IMG/VR virus record: IMGVR_UViG_3300025009_000286
Coordinates: 1 to 34,485 of that record
Reading direction: 5' to 3' (one strand)
DNA: 34,485 nt
Source of the DNA: a virus
Under the pieces are notes generated by a model. It made no database searches and was not told where the DNA came from. It worked only from the letters and a program-made list of their open reading frames with translations. Below are positions 13,365 to 18,901 of the stretch, piece by piece (within the stretch, counting starts at the first letter, position 1; each line of letters begins with the position of its first letter). The translations under genes and the position numbers were made by a program.

Positions 13365-13600
13365 CATCCCCTCCGCGCGGCTTCTTCGGCCGCCTCGGCG
13401 AGGCCCAGCGGGGCGGTCTTGCCCTTGCGGGGCGTGCGCCGCACCGGCACGCACTCGCCCTCGAGCGCGTCCAGGGCCTCGTAGATGAGGCTCCAGACAT
13501 ACTGCTCGCGGGACTCCGAGGCGGGCGCTGGCAGATCGCCGAGCCGCTTTCGGATGGTGGCGCAGTGCGCCCCGATCCTCTCCCTGTCGCTGTTTTCCAT
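13364..13600 (-). CDS. Small hypothetical protein upstream of the recT pair
   Basis: A 78-residue protein starting MENSDRERIGAHCATIRKRL, mainly helical, with a basic RRTPRKGK stretch and an Ala/Glu-rich C-terminal helix. AGGAGGTAGGTTCC gives a strong start. Its stop overlaps the ATG cluster of the coiled-coil gene (GGATGATG). It may bind single-stranded DNA or assist the recombination proteins, but nothing in the sequence proves that. Confidence 0.6.
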   Translation of the reverse strand: MENSDRERIGAHCATIRKRLGDLPAPASESREQYVWSLIYEALDALEGECVPVRRTPRKGKTAPLGLAEAAEEAARRG

Positions 13601-13650
13601 GGAACCTACCTCCTGCGCGTGCTACGCTGCACGCATCCTCGTTCTCTCTG

Positions 13651-13673
13651 CCCCGCCGACACACGCGGCGGGG
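13651..13673. terminator. Perfect 8-bp hairpin in the gap after the XRE gene
   Basis: CCCCGCCG and CGGCGGGG are separated by 7 bases, just downstream of the regulator's stop (13676). There is no U-run, so it may be a Rho-dependent pause, an RNA stability element or a weak terminator rather than a classical one. Confidence 0.4.
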
Positions 13674-13675
13674 AT

Positions 13676-13897
13676 CTATGCCGCGACCTCCACGTAGAGG
13701 TCGTCGAGTTCGCACCCGATGGCCTCTGCGAGCCGCGCGAGGGTGTCGGCTCCCGGCACGTGCCCACCCTCTGCCTGGTCGAGGCACCACGCCTCGACCT
13801 GCTGCCGCCGCAGCCCGAGCCGGCGGGCCAGTTCAGCTTGCGTAATGGCCTTCCGGGCGAGTACCACCCGGAGGGCGCCTGCGCCGTATCTTCGCAC
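13676..13897 (-). CDS. XRE-family helix-turn-helix regulator
   Basis: A 73-residue protein consisting of one lambda-repressor-like HTH domain: GALRVVLARKAITQAELARRLGLRRQQVEAW (about 6-36) with AELARRLG as the scaffold helix, followed by PGADTLARLAEAIGCELDDLY, the classic end of XRE domains. A GTG start behind AGGAGGCAGAG is preferred to an upstream ATG because of its spacing. The single-domain size is Cro-like. It lies in the early operon close to the control region and is the best candidate for binding the inverted repeat there. Confidence 0.75.
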   Translation of the reverse strand: MRRYGAGALRVVLARKAITQAELARRLGLRRQQVEAWCLDQAEGGHVPGADTLARLAEAIGCELDDLYVEVAA

Positions 13898-13966
13898 CTC
13901 TGCCTCCTCTCGGGGCCGTGGCCCCGCGCTACGCTCTACTGCCGGGAGCACCCGCGCCCGGCTTGG

Positions 13967-14001
13967 CCCCCCGCTGCGCTCCCCGATGCGCGAGCGGGGG
14001 G
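13967..14001. terminator. GC-rich hairpin after the first early gene
   Basis: CCCCCCGCT (13967-13975) pairs with AGCGGGGGG (13993-14001), with a further CGC/GCG inside. It starts 8 bases downstream of the stop of the 77-residue gene. It lacks a U-tract on the transcript strand, so it may only partly stop transcription or stabilise the short mRNA before the XRE gene. Confidence 0.45.
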
Positions 14002-14008
14002 AAAGGAT

Positions 14009-14242
14009 TTACTGGCTCTTGCGTGCCGCCATGGACAGCGGCAGGGAGATTGGGCGGATTCCGGCTTCCTCGGAGGCCCGGACGGCGGCCCAGGTTTCCT
14101 CGGTCCACCTCTCCCGGCGAACTACGGTCGCAAGCGGAACCTCCCGCCGGTGAACTTGTGCCCGCTCCCGTGTGGTGGCGAGAGCAACTAGGCCGACATC
14201 TCGGCCGGAAATCCGAGCTACCACTCGATACCCATCTTTCAT
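14009..14242 (-). CDS. First gene of the early operon, hypothetical
   Basis: A 77-residue protein starting MKDGYRVVARISGRDVGLV, with a beta-rich first half, a basic middle (RERAQVHRREVPLATVVRRERW) and a helix WTEETWAAVRASEEAGI. It has GGAGAGACGCA before its ATG, directly after the two leader hairpins. As the first gene behind the main early promoter it could be an antitermination, anti-repressor or host-takeover factor, but I recognise no family and this role is inferred from position only. It is followed by a strong hairpin. Confidence 0.55.
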   Translation of the reverse strand: MKDGYRVVARISGRDVGLVALATTRERAQVHRREVPLATVVRRERWTEETWAAVRASEEAGIRPISLPLSMAARKSQ

Positions 14243-14254
14243 TGCGTCTCTCCT

Positions 14255-14299
14255 GCCCGCCGCAGCGGGCGCTCGCACCGTGGGGCCACCCGCCCCACG
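14255..14299 (-). promoter_or_regulatory. Two tandem hairpins at the 5' end of the early transcript
   Basis: CGTGGGG/CCCCACG (14279-14299, 7-bp stem) begins at the predicted start site, about 7 bases after the -10. GCCCGC/GCGGGC (14255-14270, 6-bp stem with a CGCA loop) ends just before the GGAGAG ribosome binding site. This paired arrangement resembles a processive-antitermination or translational control leader. No boxA or known put consensus was identified. Confidence 0.45.
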
Positions 14300-14305
14300 A
14301 TCAAG

Positions 14306-14334
14306 AGAATAACCCGCCGCCGCAGGGGTGTCAA
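14306..14334 (-). promoter_or_regulatory. Main early leftward promoter
   Basis: On the minus strand a perfect -35 TTGACA (14334-14329) and a -10 TATTCT (14311-14306), four of six to consensus, have an ideal 17-bp spacing. It lies in the longest intergenic region of the window and points to the early operon. It is the best promoter I see. Confidence 0.75.
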
Positions 14335-14372
14335 CAACGATTTACAAGTATCTGCAAAGGCTGAATCGTTGT
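14334..14372. promoter_or_regulatory. Operator-like 9-bp inverted repeat at the early promoter
   Basis: ACAACGATT (14334-14342) and AATCGTTGT (14364-14372) form a perfect inverted repeat with a 21-bp centre. The inner arm touches the -35 box. The half-site spacing of 30 bp centre to centre suits a regulator binding three helical turns apart, or an RNA hairpin if transcribed from further right. The XRE protein encoded at 13676-13897 is a candidate binder. Confidence 0.55.
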
Positions 14373-14420
14373 GCGTGGTTAGGTGCGTAACGGCGTGGTA
14401 CGTGCGCGGCACAAAGCAAC

Positions 14421-14509
14421 GAATAGTGCTACGACTGCGAGGAGGAATAGTGCGAAACCGAGAGCGCCATTCGTTCTGTGGCGCGCTATTGGGGACGGCC
14501 GAATAGTGC
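14421..14509 (+). repeat. Three direct GAATAGTGC repeats in the control region
   Basis: Exact copies start at 14421, 14445 and 14501; a near copy GAATAGTGA is at 14673. Four further exact copies occur elsewhere in the window (3719, 15938, 23119, 28369), all in the same orientation. The rest of the stretch from 14373 to 14568 shows no gene. The cluster may bind a regulator. Confidence 0.55.
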
Positions 14510-14568
14510 GAACCAGAGCAAACCCGCACCGCTCATCACTCAAGGATTGCGCACGCGCGAGGAGTAGG

Positions 14569-14772
14569 TCAGGCTGGAGTCGGCGCGGGCGGGCTGCCTG
14601 GGTCCGTGTGGTCTTCGCGCGGCTCCGCGAGCACGGCGCCAGCCCGATCTCTGATCACCACGCGCTTGCCGTGAATAGTGACAACCCGCGCATCATGGCG
14701 ATTGACGAGATATTCCGCGCCTGCGACGACAAGGTTCGCGACGAAGCGCACCCACCAGCTTGCGTCGGTCAT
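14569..14772 (-). CDS. Small hypothetical protein before the control region
   Basis: A 67-residue protein starting MTDASWWVRFVANLVVAGAEYLV. The first 23 residues are amphipathic or membrane-interacting, followed by a small beta segment (HDARVVTIHGKRVVIRDRAGAVL) and a Pro/Asp-rich tail. It is the last gene before the 326-bp control region. No family recognised. The ribosome binding site is modest (GAGA). A near GAATAGTGC motif lies within it. Confidence 0.5.
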   Translation of the reverse strand: MTDASWWVRFVANLVVAGAEYLVNRHDARVVTIHGKRVVIRDRAGAVLAEPREDHTDPGSPPAPTPA

Positions 14773-14808
14773 GGCTGGTCTCTCATGGCTGCTGTCGTTC
14801 GCGGCCTC

Positions 14809-14839
14809 GGTGTAGGTCCGAAACCCCGCCGGGTGTCAA
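14809..14839 (-). promoter_or_regulatory. Possible weak promoter
   Basis: A perfect TTGACA (14839-14834) is followed after 19 bp by TACACC (14814-14809) on the minus strand, upstream of the 67-residue gene. The spacing is longer than ideal and the -10 is poor, so this is tentative. Confidence 0.3.
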
Positions 14840-15096
14840 GGCCGACGCCTCGTTTCCTGTGCGCATTCGCGCAAGTGTTGATAGCAGAGCCTCGTCTCGT
14901 CCCTGCGTTGTCGCTCTTTAGGGGAAACGAACTTCCACGGGTTTATCAGCCTGTCTTCTTTCTCTAAATCGAATGGGGCTGGATGCGGTCGGTTGCATGT
15001 TCGCGCGCGATAACGCCTCCAAAGCCAGCGCTCGCGCCGCTGTTCCTTGTTCAAGACAGGCTTTCGGAGATGGTCTGGTGTTTCGTAGAGTTTCAC
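14836..15096 (-). CDS. Small highly charged protein
   Basis: An 86-residue protein with a GTG start overlapping the stop of a 17-codon frame (GTGA). It is rich in Arg, Lys and Glu (KEQRRERWLWRRYRARTC, SPKERQRRDETRL) with a CNRPHP segment, and probably binds nucleic acid. There is no clear ribosome binding site, so it depends on coupling to the small upstream frame. No family recognised. Confidence 0.45.
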   Translation of the reverse strand: MKLYETPDHLRKPVLNKEQRRERWLWRRYRARTCNRPHPAPFDLEKEDRLINPWKFVSPKERQRRDETRLCYQHLRECAQETRRRP

Positions 15097-15146
15097 GATT
15101 TCACACGCTCTGTGATGGTTTCGTGATGGTTGTGTCTCCGTTTCAT
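15093..15146 (-). CDS. Possible 17-codon peptide or leader
   Basis: A 17-codon frame starting MKRRHNHHETITE, with GGCGGGGACCATC upstream and a stop overlapping the next GTG. The DNA contains three imperfect copies of ACCATCAYGAAAC. It probably delivers ribosomes to the charged 86-residue gene. Confidence 0.3.
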   Translation of the reverse strand: MKRRHNHHETITERVKS

Positions 15147-15206
15147 GATGGTCCCCGCCAGACCATTAGCAAGCCACCCACCCTAAGGCCCGGCTTGCTC
15201 GACCGA

Positions 15207-15404
15207 TTACCGGCCGGCTTCCTCGCTCTGTCCCTGGCGCTGCGCGGTCTGAATCGGCAAGGGCTCGCGCGCGGAATGGAACGTCACGGGAAGATCGCCC
15301 ACGAAAGGCACGACGCAAGACATCGGCTGGTCAGGCCCTGTCCCCCACCTGGTCCACCGGGCCGTCGCTGCCGCGCGCCGTTTCTCCCAGCTTCCCAATC
15401 GCAT
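15207..15404 (-). CDS. Small hypothetical protein
   Basis: A 65-residue protein starting MRLGSWEKRRAAATARW, basic at the N-terminus, with a SCVVPFVGDLPVTFHS segment and a Gln/Glu-rich tail. GGGAGACAACACG precedes the ATG. It follows a ~78-bp gap after the zinc-ribbon gene. No family recognised; probably a small accessory (moron-like) gene between lysis and early regions. Confidence 0.45.
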   Translation of the reverse strand: MRLGSWEKRRAAATARWTRWGTGPDQPMSCVVPFVGDLPVTFHSAREPLPIQTAQRQGQSEEAGR

Positions 15405-15482
15405 CGTGTTGTCTCCCGTGAACTCCCGACTATTTCGTTGGCAGAGCCACCGCGACCGGGTACGCGGCAAGGACAGGATCGC

Positions 15483-15704
15483 CTATCGGATGTCTCGTGT
15501 CAAGCAAGCGGCCGTAGCGGCTCCGTGTGCGTCGCACGCGCGAGGCTCCCGGGCCAGCACCCGGAGGGCCACGCGGTCGCGAGCGGCGGCGTCGCAGGGC
15601 TCGCAGGCCAGGGTAGCGTCAGGCTGCCGAAGTAGGTCAGCGCCGCAGCGCGGGCAGCGAGCAATGTGGGCGGCCTCCAGGTCGCGCACCAGGACGCGCC
15701 TCAT
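15483..15704 (-). CDS. Small zinc-ribbon protein
   Basis: A 73-residue protein starting MRRVLVRDLEAAHIARCPRCG. CPRCG...LACEPC (17-37) makes a four-Cys zinc ribbon, followed by an Arg/Ala-rich helix and two more Cys. GGGAGCGAGCC precedes the ATG, which overlaps the stop of the lipoprotein gene. Small ribbons like this are frequent in phage late regions as DNA or RNA binders; no specific role is evident. Confidence 0.55.
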   Translation of the reverse strand: MRRVLVRDLEAAHIARCPRCGADLLRQPDATLACEPCDAAARDRVALRVLAREPRACDAHGAATAACLTRDIR

Positions 15705-15958
15705 GGCTCGCTCCCACACAGCCGCCAGAGCCGCTTGTCGTCGCAGTCGACATGCCAACAGTTCTCGCCCACGGGCCGGAGCGACCACCGGGAGCATGTC
15801 TGCGCGCCGACTACGAGCGCGCCGCAGAGCGCGGTCAGCCTCACGCCGCCGGCCGGGTCCGGCGCGGCGTCCAGCACAGCGTCCGCGCCGTCCGCGCAGT
15901 GGACCTCGGGACGGACAGCGGAGCAGGAGAGGAGTAGGAATAGTGCTATCGGGCGCAT
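15701..15958 (-). CDS. Predicted small lipoprotein (possible o-spanin-like)
   Basis: An 85-residue protein. The N-terminus MRPIALFLLLSCSAV has a short hydrophobic core ending in LLLSC, a good lipobox with Cys12 as lipidated residue. The mature part contains six more cysteines and no transmembrane span. Small lipoproteins near phage lysis genes can be outer-membrane spanin subunits (Rz1 type), but Rz1 proteins are usually Pro-rich and lack many Cys, so another exported role is possible. The GAATAGTGC motif at 15938-15946 falls in the signal-sequence codons. It lies downstream of the fibre genes. Confidence 0.5.
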   Translation of the reverse strand: MRPIALFLLLSCSAVRPEVHCADGADAVLDAAPDPAGGVRLTALCGALVVGAQTCSRWSLRPVGENCWHVDCDDKRLWRLCGSEP

Positions 15959-15970
15959 GATGCCACTTGC

Positions 15971-16030
15971 CTACTCCTGCTCCAGCTTGGCCAGCGCCGC
16001 CATACGGACGTCTCCGATTGTTCTATTCAT
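15971..16030 (-). CDS. 19-codon micro-ORF with strong ribosome binding site
   Basis: MNRTIGDVRMAALAKLEQE, preceded by AGGGAAGG at good spacing and overlapping the upstream gene's TAG region. It ends 12 bases before the lipoprotein gene. It is either a tiny protein or a leader coupling translation of the lipoprotein. Confidence 0.35.
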   Translation of the reverse strand: MNRTIGDVRMAALAKLEQE

Positions 16031-16031
16031 G

Positions 16032-17249
16032 CTACCTTCCCTGGACCGAAAGCAACGCGTAGTCGCCCGCCACCCAAGACAAGCTGCCTGCGCCGGTGCG
16101 CGGGATACGGATTACACCGCCCGTGATGGTCAGGAGCGCATGTGGAACATGCACATCATAAGACGACCACGTGGCTATATAGAATGTGAGAATATAACCA
16201 TCTATGATGGTAAAACCAGTGTCGATTACGATGGCCAGGCGGTCCACATCCTCTGCTGTGACGAGGCGACGAATCACCTGGGACTGAGAGACCAGAGGAG
16301 CAATGCCCGCCTCGGACGCAGGATTGCAACGCAATCGGGCTCCCGCGGTTGTCTCCGTAATGGCGAGCGTCGCCCCCGCCACGACCGCGCGAAGCTGGAT
16401 CGCGCGGTCTGCATCCGGGTTCGCCGCAACGAGCACAGCGCTCTGGTTGGCAGTGATGGCCGCCTTGAGGTTGACAGCGGAATCGGCGGCAGTCCCGCCG
16501 ATCACAACGGCAATGTTGCCAGGTAGCACTCCGCCGCCAGAGTCAAATTCGTAGGTGGCGGCGATGCCGCCAACTGTGATCGTACAGGCGTCCGCGTCAA
16601 GGGCGTTGACTTTGACGCGGAGGTGGTTCGTCGCCTTGCGGCCAAGGGGTGCCGTGCCAGCAACCGTTATCGGCGGGTTCCCCGCCGCGAGCGGCCCGCC
16701 TAATGCCGCGACGATTCCTGCCTGCTCCGCCGTCAGCAGCATCGGGCTCCAGACGGCAGCGCCAACAGCGGGCGAAACACACTGGAAGGCCCGTCCCGTT
16801 GCGGTGTTCAGCCAGAGCGATCCGGCGACGTAGCCGAGGCCCACTCCGCCCACGTTGTTGTCGTCGGTGGCTGTCGGGTCAACGCCCGCGCCCAGGTTGC
16901 TCTTGATCGCTGTGTACGTGCCCGCGCCCGTCTTGCGCAGAACGCCCTCGGCGGGCACGACGGCGGAGTGCTGGACTGCAGAAACTGCCGCCGAGGCTAT
17001 CGCCGCCGCTTGGGCGGCGGCGGCCTTCGCCTGTGCTCCCGCTGCGCTTTCGACGGTGGACGCGCCAACGCCGTGGGTGCCCGTGGTGAGCCCGGCATGG
17101 GTAGATAGTTGCGTCTCGGATGCGTCTGCGGCTGCGTTGGCGGCCAGTTCGTCGTCAGTCGCCATCGGATTTGTGCCGCTCGGCGAGGTCGCCCCATGAA
17201 TCGCGGCAAGCTCCGCCGCGCTGAGATTCTGGTTTGCTCGGTTGATCAT
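16032..17249 (-). CDS. Tail-fibre-like virion protein
   Basis: A 405-residue protein. The N-terminal half (1-105) is alanine-rich and coiled-coil-like (AAGAQAKAAAAQAAAIASAAV), typical of fibre or appendage stalks. The middle has AVWSPMLLTAEQ resembling the phage fibre segment that ends 'W..'. The rest is beta-rich with repeated G/A/V/T strands, ending with TGAGSLSWVAGDYALLSV, a lectin- or fibre-tip-like ending. It probably belongs to host recognition or virion decoration, but the family is not certain. It lies downstream of other tail proteins with small gaps. Confidence 0.55.
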   Translation of the reverse strand: MINRANQNLSAAELAAIHGATSPSGTNPMATDDELAANAAADASETQLSTHAGLTTGTHGVGASTVESAAGAQAKAAAAQAAAIASAAVSAVQHSAVVPAEGVLRKTGAGTYTAIKSNLGAGVDPTATDDNNVGGVGLGYVAGSLWLNTATGRAFQCVSPAVGAAVWSPMLLTAEQAGIVAALGGPLAAGNPPITVAGTAPLGRKATNHLRVKVNALDADACTITVGGIAATYEFDSGGGVLPGNIAVVIGGTAADSAVNLKAAITANQSAVLVAANPDADRAIQLRAVVAGATLAITETTAGARLRCNPASEAGIAPLVSQSQVIRRLVTAEDVDRLAIVIDTGFTIIDGYILTFYIATWSSYDVHVPHALLTITGGVIRIPRTGAGSLSWVAGDYALLSVQGR

Positions 17250-17259
17250 CTCTCGCCTT

Positions 17260-17619
17260 TCATGCCGCCGCGCGGTCGCCGGGATTCCAGGCTTCCACCG
17301 CGACCGTGATCGGAACCGCCGCGTAGTTCGTGACGACGAAAGAAATCGACACCGGGAAGCCCTCCGCCTCGGTCGTCCAGTTCGCCGCCTGTCCAGCGAC
17401 GAGCGTGTACGTGTCGCCCGCGCGCTGTAGCGCCGTCACCGTGATCGTGGTGCCGGCCCACGCGGCTGCGGCATTCAGCCGGATCTCGTGCGTCATCTTG
17501 CCCGGATGCACCGCGTAGGTCCACGTCCCATTGCCCGCGATCAGGCTGTGGACTTGCGTGGCCGGAACGGTCCAGCGCTCCGGTGCGAGATGCGAAAACG
17601 ATACATTCTCAGTTGCCAT
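17260..17619 (-). CDS. Small beta-rich virion-associated protein
   Basis: A 119-residue protein starting MATENVSFSHLAPERW. It is almost entirely short beta strands (TITVTALQRAGDTYTLV, FPVSISFVVTNYAAVPITV), like a small fibre-head or adhesin domain. Two adjacent ATG codons follow GGGAGCAG; the second has the better spacing. It overlaps the stop of the small membrane gene upstream and precedes a long fibre-like gene, so it is likely a tail-fibre accessory or head-fibre protein. Confidence 0.5.
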   Translation of the reverse strand: MATENVSFSHLAPERWTVPATQVHSLIAGNGTWTYAVHPGKMTHEIRLNAAAAWAGTTITVTALQRAGDTYTLVAGQAANWTTEAEGFPVSISFVVTNYAAVPITVAVEAWNPGDRAAA

Positions 17620-17864
17620 CATCTGCTCCCTTCCTCGCGGTGCAAGCGCGCCGCCTCCAGTTTCGCACGAACCGCCCGTCGCTCCAAGTCCGGCGCGATC
17701 AGCGCCTCCAGGAAGCGCACCAGTGCACCCACGAGCGTCTGGATCGCCACCGATGCCTCGGGCGTGACGGGCCACACCTGGGCCACGAGAATCGCCACGG
17801 CCCCACCCACGGTCAAGGCAATCGCGGTGCTGCCGCCATGCAGACTGCTCATGCTACGCCTCAT
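17619..17864 (-). CDS. Small membrane protein, holin candidate
   Basis: An 81-residue protein with one clear hydrophobic span (about residues 14-32, AIALTVGGAVAILVAQVW), a second moderately hydrophobic segment (ASVAIQTLVGALVRFLEALIA), and a charged, Arg/Glu-rich C-terminal tail. Two helices and a charged tail resemble a class II holin or a phage Mu-like holin, but homology is not seen. It is translationally coupled to the TM-coiled-coil gene upstream. The endolysin candidate of the window lies far away at 108-431. Confidence 0.5.
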   Translation of the reverse strand: MRRSMSSLHGGSTAIALTVGGAVAILVAQVWPVTPEASVAIQTLVGALVRFLEALIAPDLERRAVRAKLEAARLHREEGSR

Positions 17865-18175
17865 GCCGCACCTCCCGCCAGTCGTTCCAGCCTTGCGATC
17901 AGCTCATCGAAACGCGCGAAGCCGCCTTTGACGCGCTCACCTAGCAGAGCGACGCCGGCCTTGAGATCAGAGACCTCGACGGCGAGCGCATCGACTTTGC
18001 CTGCCAGCGACCGCAGTTCCTTCCCCTCCGCATCATGCCGCGAATCGCACACCGCAAGCGCCTGAAACCGCGCCTCGGTCCATGAGCGATGTGCCAGGAG
18101 TGCGCCGAGTGCCCCGACTGTGGCCCCGACGATCCCCGCCGCTGCTCCCACTATTGCCAACATTCCCGCATCCAT
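17861..18175 (-). CDS. N-terminal membrane anchor plus coiled coil
   Basis: A 104-residue protein. Residues 5-28 form a Gly/Ala-rich membrane helix (LAIVGAAAGIVGATVGALGALLA). From about 50 to 100 a heptad pattern runs through LRSLAGKVDALAVEVSDLKAGVALLGERV. An inner-membrane anchor with a periplasmic coiled coil is the layout of an i-spanin or of a holin-associated protein. Its start overlaps the previous stop (TGATG). It forms a pair with the small two-helix membrane protein just downstream. Confidence 0.5.
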   Translation of the reverse strand: MDAGMLAIVGAAAGIVGATVGALGALLAHRSWTEARFQALAVCDSRHDAEGKELRSLAGKVDALAVEVSDLKAGVALLGERVKGGFARFDELIARLERLAGGAA

Positions 18176-18894
18176 CAATAGCCTCTACTTGTGTTGATTG
18201 CTCGCACTATTGCAGCCTCGGTGTTGATCGCCCACTTCTGGCGGAACACCTCTTCGACGCGCCGAAGCAATGGCCAGCGAGGCTGCACTTTGACCGGCTG
18301 CGAGAAGAGGGAGTAGAGCAATTCCAGTCCAGTGCGCTCCCCTGCGTGTGGCTTCTTCCGTGTCCGGCTGAGCGCGTCGCCGCCGCCCTCTGGCCGAATC
18401 ACGCGCCGCCAGACGCCTTCCGCGCGCCCCGTCCGCAATCGGCCGAAGAACACGCGGCTGCTCTTTCCGAGCGCGCCCGGCCACTTTCGTTTCGGTGTCA
18501 TTGTCTGGATGGTCTCACGAGGAAGCCCGGTGCCGACCTGGGGAACCGCATACGTCTTGCCGTGATGCTTTCGGCCAAGGACATCCGTGACGCCTTCCGT
18601 CTGCTGGACCATGAATTCGTCGGCGCTGCCGACGAATGCCGTTGCATCTCCGGTGGCTCGCAGCTCGTTCTTGAACAAGCGTGCCTCCATTGCATTCTGT
18701 GGATAGATCGCTATTCCTTTGCCGACCCACTCGGAACGGATCGTGAAGTCGTGCTTGAGCGCAGAGCGAACGGCGGCCTGAGCCGCCGCGCAGGTCCGCA
18801 TCATGGCATTGCTGATCGCAAACGGGATGTCCCGCTCAAAGCCGATCATCCGGGCGCGGAACTCATCGAGGTCGACCTTGATCCGCAGTTCCAT
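18175..18894 (-). CDS. HK97 gp10-like or minor virion protein
   Basis: A 239-residue protein starting MELRIKVDLDEFRARMIGFERDIPFAISNAM, a start similar to HK97-gp10-like/tail-completion proteins, where 'a...aln....a' helices precede a beta core. The remainder is basic (KRKWPGALGKSSRVFFGRLRTG), with RPLLRRVEEVFRQKWAINTEAAIVRAIN at the end. Such proteins normally lie between head and tail genes. Here it is between the fibre and holin-like genes, so either it moved or it has another role, for instance in fibre assembly. GAGGAGCTG precedes the ATG. Confidence 0.45.
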   Translation of the reverse strand: MELRIKVDLDEFRARMIGFERDIPFAISNAMMRTCAAAQAAVRSALKHDFTIRSEWVGKGIAIYPQNAMEARLFKNELRATGDATAFVGSADEFMVQQTEGVTDVLGRKHHGKTYAVPQVGTGLPRETIQTMTPKRKWPGALGKSSRVFFGRLRTGRAEGVWRRVIRPEGGGDALSRTRKKPHAGERTGLELLYSLFSQPVKVQPRWPLLRRVEEVFRQKWAINTEAAIVRAINTSRGY

Positions 18895-18901
18895 CAGCTC
18901 C

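Noticed and set aside
11421-13484. Plus-strand open frame of 687 codons
   Set aside because: Antisense to recT and its coiled-coil neighbour, both of which show real domain motifs.
14239-14529. Minus-strand open frame through the control region
   Set aside because: It runs across the promoter, operator and hairpins, has no ribosome binding site, and a better gene begins at 14242.
15497-15502. TTGACA inside the small zinc-ribbon gene
   Set aside because: No -10-like sequence at 16-18 bp and it lies within coding sequence.
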